A DNA stretch of 64,000 nt, taken from the NCBI GenBank assembly GCA_902490305.1, contig CABUDI010000001.1:81307-145306 (forward strand), read 5' to 3'. Below the pieces are notes generated by a model. The model was given only the letters and a program-made list of their open reading frames with translations, had not been told where the DNA came from and made no database searches. Shown one piece after another: positions 23,260-31,122 of this stretch. This DNA is from an uncultured Collinsella sp. GTDB lineage: Bacteria; Actinomycetota; Coriobacteriia; Coriobacteriales; Coriobacteriaceae. The first letter of the stretch is position 1, and each line of letters starts with the position of its first letter. Made by a program: the position numbers and the translations under genes.

Positions 23260-26160
23260 CTACGACAGCTTGACGATCGGTGCAAAACCTTTCATTAGCT
23301 TTTTGGTCTGGCCGGTCTTTTCGAATTGAACCTCAATCATGTCTCCAGCGACCGAGATCACGGTACCCGTGCCAAAGGTTTTGTGGCTCACGGTATCGCC
23401 CGCGGCAAAGTCCTGCGATGCGCTGGCGCGATCGACCTTGCGCTCCACCGTCGGGGACACCTTGGACGAGGGCTTTTTGGCTCGCGGCGCGCCCGAGCCA
23501 AAGGTCGAGGCAACACGGCCGGCATCGGGCGAAACCCCACGATGGCGCTCGGTTCCGTAGCTACTGCCGCCAAAGAAGTCGTCGAAGCTCGATCCGCCGC
23601 GCGAACCGGAACCGCCGGTCGAGCGCGTATGCGAGCCAAACACCTTGCCGCCGTACATATCCGAGCCCATGCCCGAGCCAAAGGTACCGTGGCGGTCGCC
23701 GCGCTTCTCCCAGCCCGTGCCCTCAAAACCGGCAGAGCCGATACCGCTAAACTCGATATCCTCAAACGGAATCTCGTTGAGGAAGCGCGAGCGCGGGTTG
23801 GCAGAGGTCGAGCCGTAGGTGCGACGCGTGGCCGCATAGGTCAAGAACAGGCGCTTACGGGCACGCGTGATGGCGACGTAGGCCAAGCGACGCTCCTCCT
23901 CGAGCTTGCCCGGATCGTCACTACCGCCAAAGTCGTGCACGTGCGGGAAGATGCCTTCCTCCATGCCGGCCACGAACACCGCCGGGAACTCCAGGCCCTT
24001 GGCGGAGTGGATGGTCATCATAGTGATGGCATGCGTCTCGCCGGCCAGGGAATCCAAGTCGGAGCGCAGAGCCAGCCACTCCATGAGTGCAGGCAGCGCC
24101 TTGCAGGTGAGCGGGCCGTAGGTGCGCTCGATCTCGTCGGCATGTACGGCACCCGCCGGCAGCTCTGTCGGCGCGGCATAGGCGTTGCCCGCGATGGCGG
24201 CAGCCAGGGCATCCTGCGGCGAGAGCGCCGGGGCCGCCAGGCTGTCGAGCGAATTGGAACCCGCGGCATCACGCGCGCCAACGAGCGCCTCAAACGAAGA
24301 CACGGGCGCAGACGGGCCGGGCTCGGGCGCAGGCGCGCTCACCACAACGGGCTCGGGTTCAACGTCGGCGGGCACATCGGCAACACCAGCAGCGCGCAGC
24401 TCTTCCAAGCTCTCGAGCGTGCCTTCGATATCCTCGTGCGTCTCCTCAAATTCGGCAGCGACACCCAGGAATTCCTGGATGTTCTCGGCGCGGCTCTCGG
24501 ACTCCATGGTGCCCTCGGCGCGGAAAGCCTGCAGCAGGCCCGTCTTATCGACGATCATCTCGACGACGTCCTTGAGCTCGCCGTCCATGCGGCGACCCTC
24601 GCGCACCAGCGCCACAAAGCTCGACAGGCCGTTGCGCACCTTGGCGCTAAACATGCCCGTCTCGGCTGTTGCGATCTCGCAGGCTTGGAAGAACGAGCAA
24701 CGGTTGTCGCGCGCCAGCTGCTCAATCTTTTGAATCGAGGTGGAGCCGATGCCGCGGCGCGGCGTGTTGATGACGCGCTTGACGCTCATCTCGTCGGCCG
24801 GGTTCACAATCATCTTAAGATAGGCCATGACGTCGCGGATCTCGGCACGGTCGAAGAATCGCGTGCCACCCACGATCTTGTAGGGCACGCCTGCGCGCAG
24901 GAACATATCTTCGAGAATACGCGACTGAGCGTTGGTGCGGTAGAACACGGCGATGTCGTCGTAACTCGTGCCCTTGGAGTGCAGCTTCTCGATCTCGCCG
25001 GCAATCCAGCGGCCCTCGTCGCGCTCATCGCTTGCCTGGAAGGCCTGGATCTTCTCGCCATCGCCCTCGGCCGTAAACAGGCGCTTGTCCTTGCGCTGCG
25101 AGTTGTGGCGCACCACGGCGTTGGCGGCGCTCAGGATATGGCCCGTGGAGCGGTAGTTCTGCTCCAGCTTAACGGTCTTGCAGTTTTTAAAGTCCTGCTC
25201 AAAGTCCAGGATGTTGGTGATGTCGGCGCCACGCCAGCTATAAATGGACTGGTCATCGTCGCCCACGACCATGAGGTTTTGGTACTTGGCGGCCAGCAGG
25301 TTAGCGATCTCGTACTGGACGTGGTTGGTGTCCTGATACTCGTCGACGCTAATGTAGCGGAAGCGCTCCTGGTACTTGTCGAGCACCTCGGGGCGGGTGC
25401 GCAGCAGCTCGAGCGTGCGCACGAGCAGGTCGTCGAAGTCCATCGCGTTGGCGGCGCGCAGGCGGCGTTCCAGCTCCAAGTAGACCTGCGCGGCCTTTTT
25501 GTCGTTGGGGCTGTCGGCGGATTTGAGCATGTCCTCGGGGCCGATCATGGCGTTTTTGGCCGAACTGATCTTGCTGCGGATCATGTTGATGGGGAATTGC
25601 TTTTGCTCGATACCGAGCGCCTGCATAATATCGCGCACCATGCGCTTGGAATCGTCGTCATCGTAGATGGTGAACTGACCGGTGTAGCCCAGCAGGTCAG
25701 CGTCCTCGCGCAGCATGCGCACGCACATAGCATGGAAGGTGCACACCCACATGCCGCGGGTACCGCTGGGGATGAGTGCCGCCAGACGCTCGCGCATCTC
25801 GGCCGCGGCCTTGTTGGTAAACGTGATGGCAAGGATCTGCCAGGGCTTAACGCCCAGGTCGCCGAGCATATGTGCGATGCGAAAGGTCAAGACGCGGGTC
25901 TTGCCCGAGCCGGCGCCGGCAAGGACCAGCAACGGACCCTCGGTGGTCAGGACCGCCTCGCGCTGGGCGGGATTAAGGCTGTCGAGGTCGACGAGCGGCT
26001 TGGCGGGTTTGGGTGCCGGCGCGGGAGCGTCGTAGATGTCGAGCGGAACGAGCTCGGGCTCCGGCGCAGCGGGGGCGGTGTATGCATCGAGCGGCACGGG
26101 TTCCGGCGTGGGCGGCACGGGTACCGCGGCGTTCTTTTCCCAGGGCAAGGGCTGGGTCAT
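23260..26160 (-). CDS. pcrA: ATP-dependent DNA helicase PcrA/UvrD
   Basis: Superfamily 1A 3'-5' helicase for repair and plasmid or fork processing. The 966-aa protein has motif I VLAGAGSGKTRVL, motif II VDEYQDTNHVQYE, motif III GDDDQSIYSWRGA, and the C-terminal VTIHSAKGLEFPAVF-type motif (written MTIHSAKGLEFPAVF). The end, GDTVSHKTFGTGTVIS, is the Tudor-like RNA polymerase-binding domain of PcrA. An Ala/Pro-rich insertion of about 90 residues interrupts the 2B region. The ATG at 26160 follows GAGGAG by 6 nt. Confidence 0.95.
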   Translation of the reverse strand: MTQPLPWEKNAAVPVPPTPEPVPLDAYTAPAAPEPELVPLDIYDAPAPAPKPAKPLVDLDSLNPAQREAVLTTEGPLLVLAGAGSGKTRVLTFRIAHMLGDLGVKPWQILAITFTNKAAAEMRERLAALIPSGTRGMWVCTFHAMCVRMLREDADLLGYTGQFTIYDDDDSKRMVRDIMQALGIEQKQFPINMIRSKISSAKNAMIGPEDMLKSADSPNDKKAAQVYLELERRLRAANAMDFDDLLVRTLELLRTRPEVLDKYQERFRYISVDEYQDTNHVQYEIANLLAAKYQNLMVVGDDDQSIYSWRGADITNILDFEQDFKNCKTVKLEQNYRSTGHILSAANAVVRHNSQRKDKRLFTAEGDGEKIQAFQASDERDEGRWIAGEIEKLHSKGTSYDDIAVFYRTNAQSRILEDMFLRAGVPYKIVGGTRFFDRAEIRDVMAYLKMIVNPADEMSVKRVINTPRRGIGSTSIQKIEQLARDNRCSFFQACEIATAETGMFSAKVRNGLSSFVALVREGRRMDGELKDVVEMIVDKTGLLQAFRAEGTMESESRAENIQEFLGVAAEFEETHEDIEGTLESLEELRAAGVADVPADVEPEPVVVSAPAPEPGPSAPVSSFEALVGARDAAGSNSLDSLAAPALSPQDALAAAIAGNAYAAPTELPAGAVHADEIERTYGPLTCKALPALMEWLALRSDLDSLAGETHAITMMTIHSAKGLEFPAVFVAGMEEGIFPHVHDFGGSDDPGKLEEERRLAYVAITRARKRLFLTYAATRRTYGSTSANPRSRFLNEIPFEDIEFSGIGSAGFEGTGWEKRGDRHGTFGSGMGSDMYGGKVFGSHTRSTGGSGSRGGSSFDDFFGGSSYGTERHRGVSPDAGRVASTFGSGAPRAKKPSSKVSPTVERKVDRASASQDFAAGDTVSHKTFGTGTVISVAGDMIEVQFEKTGQTKKLMKGFAPIVKLS

Positions 26161-26298
26161 GGGCGACTCCTCATCTGACGGACGGCGCGCCTGCGGGCGG
26201 CGCCATAGTTTGAGCCGTACCAGTATACCGAGCCGCGCGGACACCGACGCAAATCACACCACGACTCCGTCCGCCACAATCGGGCCCGCCCAGCGGAT

Positions 26299-26331
26299 TT
26301 GGCGCAATGGGGTCAGGTTACTTTGCACCAA
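26299..26331. repeat. GGGGTCAGGTTAC palindrome (family R2)
   Basis: TTGGCGCAA and TTTGCACCAA flank TGGGGTCAGGTTAC. The sequence GGTTACTTTGC is shared, inverted, with the element at 13928-13980. Confidence 0.6.
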
Positions 26332-26403
26332 TCTATTGGCAATCACGAAACCGCCGATGTCATGGCAGCAGCAGCGAGCGGCGGCCAGGGCGAACAAATT
26401 GGC

Positions 26404-26448
26404 ATGAAAAGGGGGCGGCATAGACCTTTTGGTCATGCCACCCCCTTT
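26404..26448 (-). terminator. intrinsic terminator of uppP
   Basis: AAAGGGGGCGGCAT and ATGCCACCCCCTTT pair with one mismatch (26408-26448), with a TTTT run on the minus strand. About 45 bp after the uppP stop. Confidence 0.75.
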
Positions 26449-26492
26449 GAATGACAAGTTGTCGCCCCGGCCGCCGCGCAGCGTCGACTAAG

Positions 26493-27473
26493 TTAGAGGC
26501 CGAGCATCGGCTCCAAAACGAAGAAGTACGCAAGCACCACGATGCCCAGAATGATGCGGTAGACGCCGAAGCACTTGAAGTCGTGACGGCGGACGAAGCC
26601 CATAAGCCACTTGATGGCGATGAGCGAAACCACAAAGGCCACAACGCAGCCCACGCCCAGGATAGCGACCTCGTTGGCGCCAAAGGTACCGCCCTTGATG
26701 AAGTACTTGACCAGCTTGAGTGCACTCGCGCCAAACATGACGGGAATGGCCAGGAAGAACGTAAACTTGGACGCCACCGAACGCGTGCAGCCCAAAAGCA
26801 GGCCGCCGATGATGGTGGAACCGGAGCGCGACGTACCAGGCACCAGCGAAAGCACCTGGAAGCAGCCGATACCCAGCGCAGTCTTCCAGCTCAGGTCCTC
26901 GAGCGTGGCGATGGAGCCAAAGTCCAGATTCTCGTCATCGCCCTCGTCCTCGGCAACGTCTACCGCGGGCGCCGCAAAGTGCGCACCGGCGGGACGTCCA
27001 CCCGACACCACAGCACGCGAACCAAACGAACCGGCAACGGCCATTTCCTCGCGCTTGCTCGCGCGCCAGTTCTCGATCACGATAAACAACACGCCGTACA
27101 CAATGAGCGCCAGCGCCACGACGGGAGCATTGTAGAAATGCTCCTCCATCCAGTCGTTGAGCGGCAGGCCGATCGCCGCAGCGGGAATGCAGCCGAGCAC
27201 AATCTTGCCCCACAGCACCCAGGTGTCGCGACGGCCCTCCTTGCCCTTGCTGGGCGAGAACGGATTGAGCTCATGGAAGAACAGCACACAGACGGCCAGA
27301 ATGGCGCCGAGCTGAATCACGACCAGGAACATATTCCAGAACGTCTCGCTCACGTTCATCTTGACGAACTCGTCCACCAAGATCATGTGACCGGTCGACG
27401 AAACAGGCAGCCATTCGGTGATGCCCTCGACCAGGCCCATGAAAGCAGATTTTAGAAGCTCGATGATATCCAA
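26493..27473 (-). CDS. uppP: undecaprenyl-diphosphatase
   Basis: Recycles the C55 lipid carrier for cell-wall synthesis and gives bacitracin tolerance. The 326-aa multi-helix membrane protein has the catalytic EGITEWLPVSSTGHM near the N-terminus and the second signature VPGTSRSGSTI. A hydrophilic insertion of about 50 residues (GSRAVVSGGRPAG onward, ending in an acidic stretch) lies between helices. I chose the TTG at 27473, giving the family-typical start MDIIELL with GAGGGGG just upstream; a GTG at 27494 is the alternative. Confidence 0.88.
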   Translation of the reverse strand: MDIIELLKSAFMGLVEGITEWLPVSSTGHMILVDEFVKMNVSETFWNMFLVVIQLGAILAVCVLFFHELNPFSPSKGKEGRRDTWVLWGKIVLGCIPAAAIGLPLNDWMEEHFYNAPVVALALIVYGVLFIVIENWRASKREEMAVAGSFGSRAVVSGGRPAGAHFAAPAVDVAEDEGDDENLDFGSIATLEDLSWKTALGIGCFQVLSLVPGTSRSGSTIIGGLLLGCTRSVASKFTFFLAIPVMFGASALKLVKYFIKGGTFGANEVAILGVGCVVAFVVSLIAIKWLMGFVRRHDFKCFGVYRIILGIVVLAYFFVLEPMLGL

Positions 27474-27720
27474 AGGGACCCCCTCGTTAGACACCCGCCG
27501 ATATTGTTCTGCGGACGGTGCGGGCGATGTCCCATTATCAACCGTTCGGGCGCGTCTGCGCCTACCCTTACCAAAAAACTCGTCCGTTCACAGAATTGCG
27601 AGCGGTCAAACCGAAATCCTTGGGTATAACTGCAACAAGATAAAGTGTCCGGCGGCCAACGCGCCCGCGCCCGCCCGACGCACGAGCCCCGCGCCCGTGC
27701 GATAGACCAAGGAGGAAACC

Positions 27721-28158
27721 ATGAACGAGGGCTACACCAAGGTATTTGTTTCACTCGACGGTACTGAGCAGCAGGATTTTGTGCTCGCACGCGCCATCAA
27801 GGTCGCCGCGAACAACGGCGCCAAGCTGATCATCGGCCACGTCATCGATTCCACGGCGCTCGAGAGCGCCGGTTCCTATCCGGTCGATCTGGTCAACGGC
27901 CTAGAGGAAGCATTCAAGAACTCCATCGCCAAGCAGCTCGAAGAGGCCAAGGCCAATCCCGATATTCCCGAGGTCGAGGTTATGATTCGCGCCGGCCGTA
28001 TTCGTGAGACGCTCAAGGACGAGATGCTCGACGTGGTCAAGCCCGACCTGGTGCTCTGCGGCGCCCGCGGCCTGTCCTCGATCAAGTATGCGCTGCTAGG
28101 TTCGATTTCGACGTTCCTGCTGCGCAACACGGACTGCGACATCTTGGTCGTGAAGTAG
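27721..28158 (+). CDS. universal stress protein UspA family
   Basis: 145-aa cytosolic USP domain. The C-terminal ATP-binding signature is intact: GARGLSSIKYALLGSIS, then LLRNTDCDILVVK. The N-terminus (YTKVFVSLDGTEQQDFVLAR) carries the first strand and Asp. The family responds to starvation and stress; the specific role is unknown. AAGGAGG lies 5 nt before the ATG. A long hairpin element begins directly after the stop codon, then an intrinsic terminator. Confidence 0.93.
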   Translation: MNEGYTKVFVSLDGTEQQDFVLARAIKVAANNGAKLIIGHVIDSTALESAGSYPVDLVNGLEEAFKNSIAKQLEEAKANPDIPEVEVMIRAGRIRETLKDEMLDVVKPDLVLCGARGLSSIKYALLGSISTFLLRNTDCDILVVK

Positions 28159-28171
28159 GTTCCTTCCCGCC

Positions 28172-28262
28172 GGCGCAAGGCCTGCGGGGTTATCACGCCG
28201 ACGTCCTCGCCGCTTCGCGGCTGCGGGATGTCGGCTTTGATAACCCCTCCCGGCCTTGCGCC
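28172..28262 (+). other. long 3' hairpin after uspA (element C)
   Basis: GGCGCAAGGCC and GGCCTTGCGCC form the base, GGGGTTATCA/TGATAACCCC the next stem, GCCGACGTCC/GGGATGTCGGC the third, and an apical CCGCTTCGCGG. It starts 13 nt after the stop. The layout matches elements A and B but the core sequence differs. Confidence 0.55.
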
Positions 28263-28301
28263 TTCGTCACCGTACTTCAGCGAGTTGGCTGATAAAAGAT
28301 G

Positions 28302-28331
28302 GCGTGCCGCCCCATTTGGCGGCACGTTTTG
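28302..28331 (+). terminator. intrinsic terminator of uspA
   Basis: GCGTGCCGCC / GGCGGCACG with a 6-nt loop and TTTTG tail. A partial second GCGGCACGTTTTTG follows at 28339-28352. Confidence 0.7.
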
Positions 28332-28376
28332 TTTGAGGCGGCACGTTTTTGTTTGGGCGGGCGTCTGCCGTGTGCG

Positions 28377-29420
28377 TTACTCAAAGTATTGGAACTTGTT
28401 GGTTGAGAAAGCGAACGTTACGACGAAGCCTTCGCCGGGCTCGGATGCCGCGGTGACGTCGATGCCCATCTTGGAGCACAGACGCGCCACCAGGTAGAGG
28501 CCGATGCCCGTTGCGCGCTTGGTGGTGCGGCCGTTGTCGCCGGTAAAGCCCTTCTCGAACACGCGCGGCAGGTCGGCCGCGCTCACGCCGCAGCCGTTGT
28601 CCGCGACGGTAAGCTCGATGCGCTCGCTCGCCAGGCCCTCGTCCAGCAAGGCACCCGAAAACACGATCTTTGCGCCGTCCTCACGCGCATATTTAATGCT
28701 GTTCTGAATGAGCTGGCTCAGAATAAACTCGAGCCACTTCTCGTCGGTAAAGACCTCGAAGTCGAGGTTCTCGCACACCGGAGCCACGTGCGCCGCGATG
28801 AGCTCGCGGGCGTTGGCTTTAATCGCACCCGTCACCAAGGTCTTAAGGTCCCAGCGACGAATCAGGTAATCGCGCTCCACAACCTCCGAGCGCGCATAGT
28901 AGAGCGCCTGGTCGATATAGCGCTCCACGCGGGCAAGCTCGCGACCGAGGTCATCTACGCGCGACAGATCATCTTCGCTGCCGTCCAGGTTTTCCAAAAT
29001 CAGATGGGCTGCTGCCAGGGGCAGCTTGGCCTCGTGGACCCAGCTCTCGATATAGTCGCGATAGTCATCGGTCTGACGCCTGCCTTCGGCAACCTCGTCG
29101 CAAGCGGCTTTGCCCACCCGGCGCAAGACCTCGTACTCGAGCTCGCCCTCGGCATAGGTCGGGCATTGCACCATCTCCTGCACCCATGCGGGACTCTCGA
29201 GCTCCTCTGCCGCACGCTCCAGCTGGCGCAGAAAACGACGACGGCGCGCGTACTCGATCACGATGCCGAGCATACCAAAGATATAGGACACGCCGACCGC
29301 CACGACCACGATGGAAACGGGTGCGCCGGCGACCGTCAGCACAAAGCAGCTCAACAGCACGCCGCACGTCCACACGGCGACGGGAAGCAGCGCATCTTTA
29401 AAGAACTTGGCAAACGACAT
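28377..29420 (-). CDS. BceS/GraS-like sensor histidine kinase
   Basis: 347 aa. Two N-terminal helices with almost no extracellular loop mark an intramembrane-sensing kinase. The phospho-acceptor region is YIESWVHEAKLPLAAAHLIL (H box as in BceS/GraS), followed by the N box QLIQNSIKYAR, the G1 box VADNGCGVS and TGIGLYLVARLCSKMG. Family members sense cell-wall antibiotics together with a BceAB-type ABC transporter, which is not adjacent here. It follows the response regulator gene by 9 nt. Confidence 0.9.
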   Translation of the reverse strand: MSFAKFFKDALLPVAVWTCGVLLSCFVLTVAGAPVSIVVVAVGVSYIFGMLGIVIEYARRRRFLRQLERAAEELESPAWVQEMVQCPTYAEGELEYEVLRRVGKAACDEVAEGRRQTDDYRDYIESWVHEAKLPLAAAHLILENLDGSEDDLSRVDDLGRELARVERYIDQALYYARSEVVERDYLIRRWDLKTLVTGAIKANARELIAAHVAPVCENLDFEVFTDEKWLEFILSQLIQNSIKYAREDGAKIVFSGALLDEGLASERIELTVADNGCGVSAADLPRVFEKGFTGDNGRTTKRATGIGLYLVARLCSKMGIDVTAASEPGEGFVVTFAFSTNKFQYFE

Positions 29421-29429
29421 AGCCGGCCC

Positions 29430-30101
29430 CTAGATCGAATAGCCCTGACCGCGGTGCGTGGTCAAATACCCCTTGATGCCGATTTTTTCGAGCGTGGTGC
29501 GCAGGCGGTTGATGTTGACGGTGAGCGTATTGTCGTCCACGAAGGCATCGGAATCCCACAGGTCCTGCATGATGGCCGAGCGCGAGACGATCTTGCCCGC
29601 ACGGCTCAGAAGCAGCGAGAGGATACGCAGCTCGTTTTTGGTGAGCTCGGTACTGGTGCCGGTTTGCATGTTGGTGACCATGGAGCGGGCGAGGTCGAGC
29701 TCCAGCCCCTTGTGGACAAGTGTGCTGCGCTCGCCTGCCGCCGCGGTGCGACGCAGCAGTGCGTTGATGCGCGCCACGAGCACACGGGCGCTGTAGGGCT
29801 TGGGAACAAAGTCGTCCGCGCCGAGCGTCATGGCCATGACCTCGTCGATCTCGGTCGTGCGCGAGGTGAGGACGATGATGGGGACCTCGGATTCGCGGCG
29901 AACCTCATGGCAGATATGCTGGCCGTCCTTGACGGGAAGCGTGAGGTCGAGCAGCACCAGGTCGGGCGCGGCGGCGAGAATATCGCGCGAAACATGCTCG
30001 AACGATTCGCAGGCCTCGACCTCAAAACCGGCACGGGCAAGGATGTCGGCAAGCTCGCGACGAATGGGCTCGTCGTCCTCAACGATATAGATCAGCGCCA
30101 T
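29430..30101 (-). CDS. OmpR-family response regulator (BceR/GraR-like)
   Basis: 223 aa. The receiver has the acidic pair in IYIVEDDEP, the phospho-acceptor Asp52 in LVLLDLTLPVKDG, and the conserved Lys in DDFVPKPYSARVL. The C-terminal winged helix shows LTKNELRILSLLLSRAGKIV and VDDNTLTVNINRLR. It forms a two-component pair with the downstream kinase. The likely targets are envelope-stress genes, by family analogy. Confidence 0.93.
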   Translation of the reverse strand: MALIYIVEDDEPIRRELADILARAGFEVEACESFEHVSRDILAAAPDLVLLDLTLPVKDGQHICHEVRRESEVPIIVLTSRTTEIDEVMAMTLGADDFVPKPYSARVLVARINALLRRTAAAGERSTLVHKGLELDLARSMVTNMQTGTSTELTKNELRILSLLLSRAGKIVSRSAIMQDLWDSDAFVDDNTLTVNINRLRTTLEKIGIKGYLTTHRGQGYSI

Positions 30102-30279
30102 GGATTCCGCTCCCCTCTTGGTTGTCTTGCCCCATTATGACCGCGGAGCCGCAGGTGCGTGCCTCGCGCGGCACCAAGGTGACAGAACTGTTCGCAAGCG
30201 GGGGCGTTTTGTCCGCCTCACGCTCGCGACGGAAACGGAGACCAAAATGAGTTTTTAATCCCCGTCCCAGAAAAATCAT

Positions 30280-31017
30280 TTAGCGGCGGGCACGGAGCTT
30301 TTCGTAGCCTTCGGCGAAGAAGGCGACCGTCGCGGCGTCGGCCTCGGCGGCGTCGGCCTCGGCGGCGTCGGCCTCGGCGGCGTCCGTCTCGGTTGCGGGG
30401 ACCACGCCGTGCTCGTCGCTCACCAGGAACAAGGCGCCCTTGAGCTGTGCGGGAATGTCTACGCGCGTGACCGGGATGCCTTTGGTCTGGGCCAGCTGCT
30501 CAATGAGCGTCGCCGTGCCGCACAGGCACTCGTCCGCTGGCGCCACAAAGGCAAGCTCGCCGTTATCGACGGCGGCGAGCAGCTCGGGCGCCACGCCGGT
30601 TTCGTCGGCCTCGGAGCGGGCCTCGGCGGAGCGGGCACGTAGCGCCTTGGCCGACGTATCGGTTAGCGGCTCGTACTCCCCCACCGTCATGGCGGCGTTG
30701 CCGTTGACGTCGATCACCAGCATGAGCACGCCGTCGCGTGCAGTGTAATCGCCCTCGGCAAGCGACCACTCAACGTGCTGCTTGGCCCAACTGAGCATGT
30801 TATGGGTAAGCGGCTCGCCCTGCACCAAGCGCTCGGACAGTGCGCGAATGTGGCGGTTGAGCATGGGCACCTTTTTATTGGACATGCGCCAACGACAGAC
30901 AAGCGCGGGCTTGTCGAGCGTAAACTTCTCGACCGCCTCCTGATTGGCGCAAAAGTCCTCGTACGCACGCTGATCCTCGGCATTGCCAAACAGCTCGGCA
31001 TCATCAATCTGGGGCAT
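30280..31017 (-). CDS. unknown protein with tandem Ala-Glu-Ala-Asp repeat
   Basis: 245 aa from the ATG at 31017 (GAAAGGTACAACC upstream). I do not recognise the family. The N-terminal two thirds look globular and cytosolic, with conserved-looking stretches LVCRWRMSNKKVPMLNRHI and GVLMLVIDVNGNAAMTVGEY. The C-terminal part contains a low-complexity AAEAD repeat encoded by a 15-bp tandem repeat (30332-30388). It lies downstream of the purH terminator and appears to be transcribed alone. Confidence 0.6.
   Translation of the reverse strand: MPQIDDAELFGNAEDQRAYEDFCANQEAVEKFTLDKPALVCRWRMSNKKVPMLNRHIRALSERLVQGEPLTHNMLSWAKQHVEWSLAEGDYTARDGVLMLVIDVNGNAAMTVGEYEPLTDTSAKALRARSAEARSEADETGVAPELLAAVDNGELAFVAPADECLCGTATLIEQLAQTKGIPVTRVDIPAQLKGALFLVSDEHGVVPATETDAAEADAAEADAAEADAATVAFFAEGYEKLRARR
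30332..30388. repeat. 15-bp in-frame tandem repeat
   Basis: GGCGTCGGCCTCGGC is repeated about 3.7 times, encoding Ala-Ala-Glu-Ala-Asp units near the C-terminus of the unknown gene. Slippage could change copy number without a frameshift. Confidence 0.85.
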
Positions 31018-31057
31018 GGTTGTACCTTTCGTGTTAGTCATTCCGTCCTCTTATACC

Positions 31058-31093
31058 AAAAAGACGGCCCTCCAAACGGAGCAGCCGTCTTTT
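31058..31093 (-). terminator. intrinsic terminator of purH
   Basis: AAAAAGACGGC / GCCGTCTTTT around a 15-nt loop, with T-runs on both strands. About 30 bp after the purH stop. Confidence 0.8.
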
Positions 31094-31122
31094 GCAGAGA
31101 TTATTTTGTCCCAAGGCGGAAC

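Larger units (their letters stand above)
26161..26492. other. noncoding stretch between pcrA and uppP
   Basis: 332 bp. It should carry the pcrA promoter. It holds an R2-type palindrome (26299-26331) and the uppP terminator (26404-26448). I see no coding potential. Confidence 0.6.

Noticed and set aside
23326..26178. Plus-strand open frame of about 950 codons opposite pcrA
   Set aside because: Antisense shadow of the helicase gene; no RBS and no recognisable domain.
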